DNA of 9,873 nt, taken from NCBI GenBank assembly GCA_030146875.1, contig JASLAX010000067.1, positions 1 through 9,873 of the forward strand, in the 5' to 3' direction. A program made the position numbers and the translations under genes. Within the stretch, counting starts at the first letter, position 1, and each line of letters opens with the position of its first letter. The notes beneath the pieces are model-generated. The model made no database searches. It was given only the letters and a program-made list of their open reading frames with translations, and was not told where the DNA came from. Below, piece by piece: positions 6,529 through 9,873 of the stretch. This DNA is from Longimicrobiaceae bacterium. GTDB taxonomy: Bacteria > Gemmatimonadota > Gemmatimonadetes > Longimicrobiales > Longimicrobiaceae.

Positions 6529-9125
6529 GCCGGCCTCCCGCGACGGGCGCGAAGGATGCCACCCCGGACGCCGGGGCGGGGAAGGAGAAGACCCCGCCCG
6601 CGGCCGCGCGCGACGTTCCCGCCCCCGCCGAGTGGCTGGCGCTGGCGCAGCGGGCGGACGGCGCCGCCCCGGCCGCCGCGGGGGAGGGCGCGAGCCCTCG
6701 CCTGCGGACGACGACGCCGGCGCTGCGGCGGGAGCCCGACGGCGCCGCCGCGCCCGCCGGAGCGGCCCCCGTCGCGCGGACGCTGCTGGTGGAGGACGAC
6801 GCCGCCCCCGGACCCGGGCAGATGGCGCGGCGGGCGTTCCTGGACCGCCTGAGGACCGCGGCCTGCGCGGGGGCGGAGGAGGCGCTGGCCGGCTCGCTCT
6901 GGTCCGTGGCGGCGTGCCCGTACATCGAGCGCGCCTTCACCCGCATGGAGGGCTACTCCGCCGCCCGGCTGGAGCGCGGGCTGCGCACCTACGCGCCGGA
7001 GACGGCGGGCGCGGCGTCGGCGGAGGACTACCTGCCGGCCGTGCAGGCCCGCGTGCGGACCGGCGTGGCCCGGTGGAGGGAGACGGGAGAGGTCGCCGGC
7101 CTTCCGCCGGAGCTGATGGGAGGGGACGCCGCGACGGAGCCGCCGGGCGCGCTGGAGACGGCGGGCGGCCTCCTCTCCGGCCTCTTCCGCATGGCGGACG
7201 GCCCCGCCGCGCCGGGGGTGTCCGTCGATCCCGCCGGGGTGGGCCAGGCCCTGGGCCCCGGCCGCCCGGTGGACGCCGCCGTGCGCGCGCCGCTGGAGCG
7301 GGCCATGGGGACCAGCTTCGCGGGGGTGCGCGTGCACGACGGCGAGGCCGCGGCGTCGCTCTCCACCCGGCTGGGCGCGCGGGCCTTCGCCCTGGGCGAC
7401 CAGGTGGCGTTCGGGCGCGGGCAGTACCGGCCCGGCACGCTGGAGGGCGACGCCCTGCTGGCGCACGAGCTGGCCCACGTGGCGCAGCAGGGGGGCTCCG
7501 CGCCCCGCGCGGGCGAGCGGATGGAGGTGCGGGACGACCCCGCGGTGGAGGCCGACGCCGACCGCGCCGCCGTGGGCGCGGTGATGCGGATGCGCGGACT
7601 GGACGCCGGGACGGCGCCGCTCCCGCTGGCGCGGGCGCGCCTGGGGCTGCGGCGCTGCGGGGACGGCTGCTCGCCCGCACCCCCCGCGCCCGCGCCGGCG
7701 CCGGCGCCGCCGGTGCCGGCGCACCCGCCGTACGCCACGGCGGACCTGCAGGCGAAGGTGGACGGGGCCGACACGGCGGATGCGATCGCCGCGTGGATCC
7801 GCACCCTCGCCCCGGCCGACGTGGAGCGCGCCACCGCCGACCTGCAGGGGATGCGCGTCTCGCTGCAGTCGCAGCTCGACGGCGACGAGTCGCTGCGCCC
7901 GACGCTGGAGCCGAAGATCCAGAAGGCGGACGACGCCCTGCACACGCTGTACGGCGCCACGGCGGCGCTCTCCTCCGCGGGGGTGGGCGCGCCGCCGGGC
8001 GGGCGCTGGGCGGCGGGGAGCATCCCGCCGTCGCTGCTCGCCGGTACGCACGCGCTCAGCGCCGCCGACCGGGCGCGGGTGGGGCCGGCGATGAGCCCCG
8101 TCGCCACCGTGGGCGGCGTGGCGCCCACCTTCCGGCCCACCATCCCCGGCCAGCCGCCGTACGACACGCGCATCCGCAACCGGATCTCGGCGTGGATCAC
8201 GGCACACTACGCCTCCAACGTGGCGGGAAAGGGGCCCACGGAGCACGCCGATCCCACGAAGACCCACTCGCTCCCGCGCTTCCAAGAGATCGGCAACGCG
8301 GCGCGGGACGAGGTGAACGCGGTCTTCGGCAGCTACGCGCAGGGGCCGTCGTTCAGCCCGGGGGTGAACCTGTTCGACGCGTGGGAGCAGTACGACCGCC
8401 GGGTGTGGGGAACGCCGGGCGTGGGAGGCGTGCGCACCGGGGCCATGAACGCGGCCGGGCGGCGGGACCTGGCGCGCGACCTGATCTCGTACGCCCTGAA
8501 CGCCGACTCCGATCCCGGCGGTCCCGGGGTGGCCCAGATCAACGCCCAGCACGGCGCGGTGCCCACCCGCACCACGCCCCCGCCCACCGGCGGCGATCCC
8601 GAGGCCACCCGCCTGGACCGCATCCGCGACCACTTCGCCTCCACCCAGGAGACCCGCCTGCTGGAGATCGACCGCGGGTGGCCGGCCACCGCGGGCGGGG
8701 GGCGGGTGAACTTCCAGCTCTGGCGCGCCCCCACGGACGACGGCAACCGGCGCATCTTCTGGGACGCGTTCCAGACCTTCATCCACGAGTACCTGCACAC
8801 CCTGGCGCACCCCGACTACGAGGCGTACGCCGACACCTTCGGCTACGACGCGCCCGAGTACAACACGCTGATGGAGGGCGTGGACTCGCTCCTCACCGAG
8901 ATCGCCTGGCGCCAGGTCTCCGGCCGGGCATCGGCCCCGGCGCTGCGCGCCCGCGTGGAGGGGGCCGCCTTCGCCGCGCTGCCGTGGAACGCCGCCCTCG
9001 TTCCCCCCATCACCAACCAGCGCTATCCGTCGTACTCGCAGGCGCTGGCGCTCGTGGACGTGGTGGGCATCCGCAACCTGTACGCGGCCTACTTCCTGGG
9101 CCGCGTGGACCTGATCCGAGGCTGA
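6525..9125 (+). CDS. DUF4157 eCIS cargo protein with a second, C-terminal zinc metalloprotease domain
   Basis: The product has 866 residues; the ATG sits in an ATGA overlap with only a weak G-rich ribosome binding site. Residues 1-100 are a disordered Ala/Pro/Gly-rich leader. Residues about 110-205 form a helical segment (SAARLERGLRTYAP, AEDYLPAVQARVRTGVARW) of a kind I associate with DUF4157 proteins. DUF4157 spans about 247-323 with HELAH at 314-318 followed by VAQQ, then a VEADADRAA element at 341-349. A Pro/Ala linker (384-403) separates it from a helical region (404-450), then a long effector part. There HEYLH (754-758) is followed by E784 and E792 in LMEGVDSLLTE, a gluzincin-like zinc site. 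DUF4157 is the established mark of eCIS cargo. The second zincin is probably the payload that cuts a target protein, but the substrate is unknown. No signal peptide or lipobox is seen, as expected for cargo loaded from the cytosol. A small partner gene follows with a 1-nt overlap. Confidence 0.93.
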   Translation: MSRPPATGAKDATPDAGAGKEKTPPAAARDVPAPAEWLALAQRADGAAPAAAGEGASPRLRTTTPALRREPDGAAAPAGAAPVARTLLVEDDAAPGPGQMARRAFLDRLRTAACAGAEEALAGSLWSVAACPYIERAFTRMEGYSAARLERGLRTYAPETAGAASAEDYLPAVQARVRTGVARWRETGEVAGLPPELMGGDAATEPPGALETAGGLLSGLFRMADGPAAPGVSVDPAGVGQALGPGRPVDAAVRAPLERAMGTSFAGVRVHDGEAAASLSTRLGARAFALGDQVAFGRGQYRPGTLEGDALLAHELAHVAQQGGSAPRAGERMEVRDDPAVEADADRAAVGAVMRMRGLDAGTAPLPLARARLGLRRCGDGCSPAPPAPAPAPAPPVPAHPPYATADLQAKVDGADTADAIAAWIRTLAPADVERATADLQGMRVSLQSQLDGDESLRPTLEPKIQKADDALHTLYGATAALSSAGVGAPPGGRWAAGSIPPSLLAGTHALSAADRARVGPAMSPVATVGGVAPTFRPTIPGQPPYDTRIRNRISAWITAHYASNVAGKGPTEHADPTKTHSLPRFQEIGNAARDEVNAVFGSYAQGPSFSPGVNLFDAWEQYDRRVWGTPGVGGVRTGAMNAAGRRDLARDLISYALNADSDPGGPGVAQINAQHGAVPTRTTPPPTGGDPEATRLDRIRDHFASTQETRLLEIDRGWPATAGGGRVNFQLWRAPTDDGNRRIFWDAFQTFIHEYLHTLAHPDYEAYADTFGYDAPEYNTLMEGVDSLLTEIAWRQVSGRASAPALRARVEGAAFAALPWNAALVPPITNQRYPSYSQALALVDVVGIRNLYAAYFLGRVDLIRG
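7263..7493 (+). other. DUF4157 domain (HELAH zincin)
   Basis: This covers residues about 247-323 of the cargo protein. The order is typical of the family: RPVDAAVRAPLERAMGTSF, then GVRVHDG, an A-S/T-L-GARAFALGDQVAFG core, GQY.PGT..GDALLAHELAH and VAQQ. H314, E315 and H318 form the zinc-binding HExxH. The acidic element E342-D346 just after the domain may supply further ligands. This domain recurs across eCIS-associated proteins and is the best evidence for the nature of the locus. Confidence 0.95.
7674..7733 (+). repeat. Low-complexity Pro/Ala linker with GGCGCC/CCGGCG repeats
   Basis: About 60 bp encode an alternating Pro-Ala stretch (residues 384-403) between the DUF4157 half and the effector half of the cargo protein. 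The DNA is a run of short GCC/GGCGCC units, for example 7692-7708, which is prone to slippage. It most likely encodes a flexible or extended interdomain hinge. Confidence 0.7.
8601..8924 (+). other. C-terminal zincin effector domain (HEYLH)
   Basis: This covers residues about 693-800 of the cargo protein. LEIDRGWPAT, VNFQLWRA and a FWDAFQTF helix lead into IHEYLHTLAHPDYEAYAD (753-770), then NTLMEGVDSLLTEIAW (780-795). H754 and H758 are the expected zinc ligands, E755 the catalytic base, and E784 or E792 the third ligand, as in gluzincins. H762 gives a closer alternative. The helix-HExxH-helix-Glu order looks intact, so the domain is predicted active. I cannot name a MEROPS family. Confidence 0.7.
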
Positions 9126-9631
9126 TGAGCGCTCCCGATCCCAACCAGCCCTGCGCCCGCGCGGCGCGCTGCCTGGCCGCCGGCGACCTGGCCGGCTGGC
9201 GCGGCCTGCCCCCCGCGTGCCGGCCCGAGGAGCTGGCCGCCGCCGTGGGACCGCTGCTGGAGGGCGAGGGGCGCGGCCGCCTGGGGCGCGGGGAGGCCCT
9301 GTTCCGCGCCACGGCCGATGCCGGCGGGCTGCGCCGCCTGCGCCTGTGGCTGGAGGAGGACGGCTCGGTGGCGCTGGTGGACGCGGAGGTGGGCGGCACC
9401 CCTCCGCCGTCCGGCCTGGACGAGCCCGAGGCGCGCCTGGACTACCGCTGGCGCACGCTCGCCGTGGAGGCGGGCGAGTGGGTGTGGCCCGAGCGCGGGC
9501 TGGCCCTCTTCCTCTCCGACGGGGGCGACGTGGTGCACGCGGCCGGGTTCGTGGCGACGACGCTCGAGGACTACCTGGAGCGGCTGCGCCCCCACCTGGG
9601 CGAGCGGCGCCTTCCCGGGGGAAGGCGCTGA
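9125..9631 (+). CDS. Small unknown protein coupled to the protease gene, candidate immunity or chaperone
   Basis: The product has 168 residues. The ATG shares one base with the preceding stop (TGATG), and GAGG lies 3 nt upstream, so translation is likely coupled to the DUF4157/zincin gene. The N-terminus has three Cys (10, 16, 32) and an AAGDLAGWRGLPPAC segment. The body alternates predicted strands (LRLWLEEDGSVALVDAEV, LDYRWRTLAVE, WVWPERGLALFLS) and ends in a helix with DYLERLRPHLGERR. There is no signal peptide or membrane segment. I do not recognise the family. The tight link to a cargo protease suggests a partner role: an immunity protein that holds the protease inactive in the producer, or a chaperone that helps load it. 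The parallel with the 4658-5170 gene after the other large effector supports the partner idea. Nothing in the sequence decides between the two. Confidence 0.8.
   Translation: MSAPDPNQPCARAARCLAAGDLAGWRGLPPACRPEELAAAVGPLLEGEGRGRLGRGEALFRATADAGGLRRLRLWLEEDGSVALVDAEVGGTPPPSGLDEPEARLDYRWRTLAVEAGEWVWPERGLALFLSDGGDVVHAAGFVATTLEDYLERLRPHLGERRLPGGRR
9605..9630 (+). terminator. Strong GC hairpin over the stop of the last operon gene
   Basis: GCGCCTTCCC (9607-9616) and GGGAAGGCGC (9619-9628) form a perfect inverted repeat, extended by a G-T wobble and a C-G pair to 9605/9630. With a realistic 4-nt loop the stem is 9 to 11 bp. It encodes the last codons of the 9125-9631 gene and reaches into its TGA. 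No T tract follows, but a C-rich, G-poor stretch lies at 9711-9748, which could suit Rho. It may end or stabilise the operon transcript. Confidence 0.4.
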
Positions 9632-9748
9632 TGCGCGCGCCCCCGGCCCCGGCGGCGCGAAGCGCGAGCGGCGCCGCCCGCGACGGAACGATCGAGTAGC
9701 CGCCGGGCGCCTCCCGCGGCGCCTCCGCACCCCCCGCACCCCCGCCGC

Positions 9749-9873
9749 ATGCACCCGAAGTCGCACGCGCCAGCCCGGGCCTCCCCGGCGAAGAAGGCGG
9801 CTGCCAAGGCCACCGCCCGCCCGGCCGAGCCGCGCGCGCAGGCGGTGGAGCCCGCGCGCGAGGTGCAGGTGGC
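9749..9873 (+). CDS. N-terminus of an Ala/Pro/Lys-rich protein, possible next cargo gene (3' partial)
   Basis: An ATG at 9749 opens a frame of 41 complete codons that runs off the right edge. The visible part, MHPKSHAPARASPAKKAAAK and onward, is rich in Ala, Pro, Arg and Lys, with no hydrophobic signal peptide. Such disordered leaders are common on DUF4157-type cargo, including the protein at 6525-9125, so a further cargo gene is plausible. There is no Shine-Dalgarno; the upstream bases are C-rich. This ATG is nevertheless the only conventional start in the frame after the stop at 9629. The frame is open all the way from that stop, so part of the openness could simply reflect high GC. A histone-H1-like basic protein is another possibility. 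Confidence 0.45.
   Translation, partial: MHPKSHAPARASPAKKAAAKATARPAEPRAQAVEPAREVQV

Noticed and set aside
9631..9699. 22-residue open frame starting at the ATG that overlaps the stop at 9629-9631
   Set aside because: It has the same TGATG arrangement as a coupled gene, but the peptide is a plain Ala/Arg/Pro mix, there is no separate ribosome binding site, and its start is buried in the hairpin. Chance is more likely.
9706..9723. GGCGCC-TCCCGC-GGCGCC inverted repeat as an intrinsic terminator
   Set aside because: GGCGCC is self-complementary and common in this DNA, the stem is only 6 bp, and no T tract follows.
1..9873. CRISPR arrays, tRNA or rRNA genes, insertion-sequence ends or transposase genes
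   Set aside because: Scanning by eye found no regularly spaced repeats, cloverleaf-like tracts, transposase motifs or terminal inverted repeats with target duplications.

Overview
The window is very GC-rich and dense, with every supported gene on the + strand and almost no intergenic DNA. The strongest marker is a textbook DUF4157 domain (HELAH followed by VAQQ) in the gene at 6525-9125. DUF4157 proteins are characteristic cargo of extracellular contractile injection systems (eCIS). The base composition, the long Ala/Gly/Arg-rich proteins and the eCIS link suggest an environmental bacterium such as a Gemmatimonadota (Longimicrobium-like) or myxobacterial species. That taxonomic guess is weak and rests on style, not on a marker gene. 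No structural eCIS gene (sheath, tube, baseplate or ATPase) lies in the window.

Layout: (1) 1-4626 is the 3' part of a very large protein, at least 1541 residues. It has acidic DxDGDG-type repeats near its N-terminus, a helical middle, a cluster of hydrophobic segments, and a C-terminal module of about 110 residues that reads like a small RNase-type toxin (HxKH motif, BECR-like pattern). (2) 4658-5170 is a small acidic protein starting at TTG just after the toxin; position and size suggest its immunity partner. (3) 5167-6528 is a multispanning membrane protein of the prolipoprotein diacylglyceryl transferase (Lgt) superfamily, in the GCC-signature variant, fused to a soluble C-terminal domain. 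(4) 6525-9125 is an 866-residue protein with two zinc-metalloprotease motifs: the DUF4157 HELAH and a C-terminal HEYLH domain that looks like a complete effector zincin. (5) 9125-9631 is a 168-residue unknown protein, coupled to the protease gene and possibly its immunity or chaperone partner. (6) 9749 to the right edge is the Ala/Pro/Lys-rich start of another gene, possibly the next cargo protein.

The genes at 4658, 5167, 6525 and 9125 follow one another with 31-bp, 4-bp, 4-bp and 1-bp junctions, so they are probably one translationally coupled operon. A strong GC hairpin covers the end of the 9125-9631 gene and may close that unit. The working model is an eCIS cargo island that carries two large effectors, each followed by a small partner gene, with a divergent Lgt-like membrane protein between them. 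If the first pair really is an RNase toxin with its immunity protein, this cargo would act against bacteria or need self-protection, which is unusual for eCIS.
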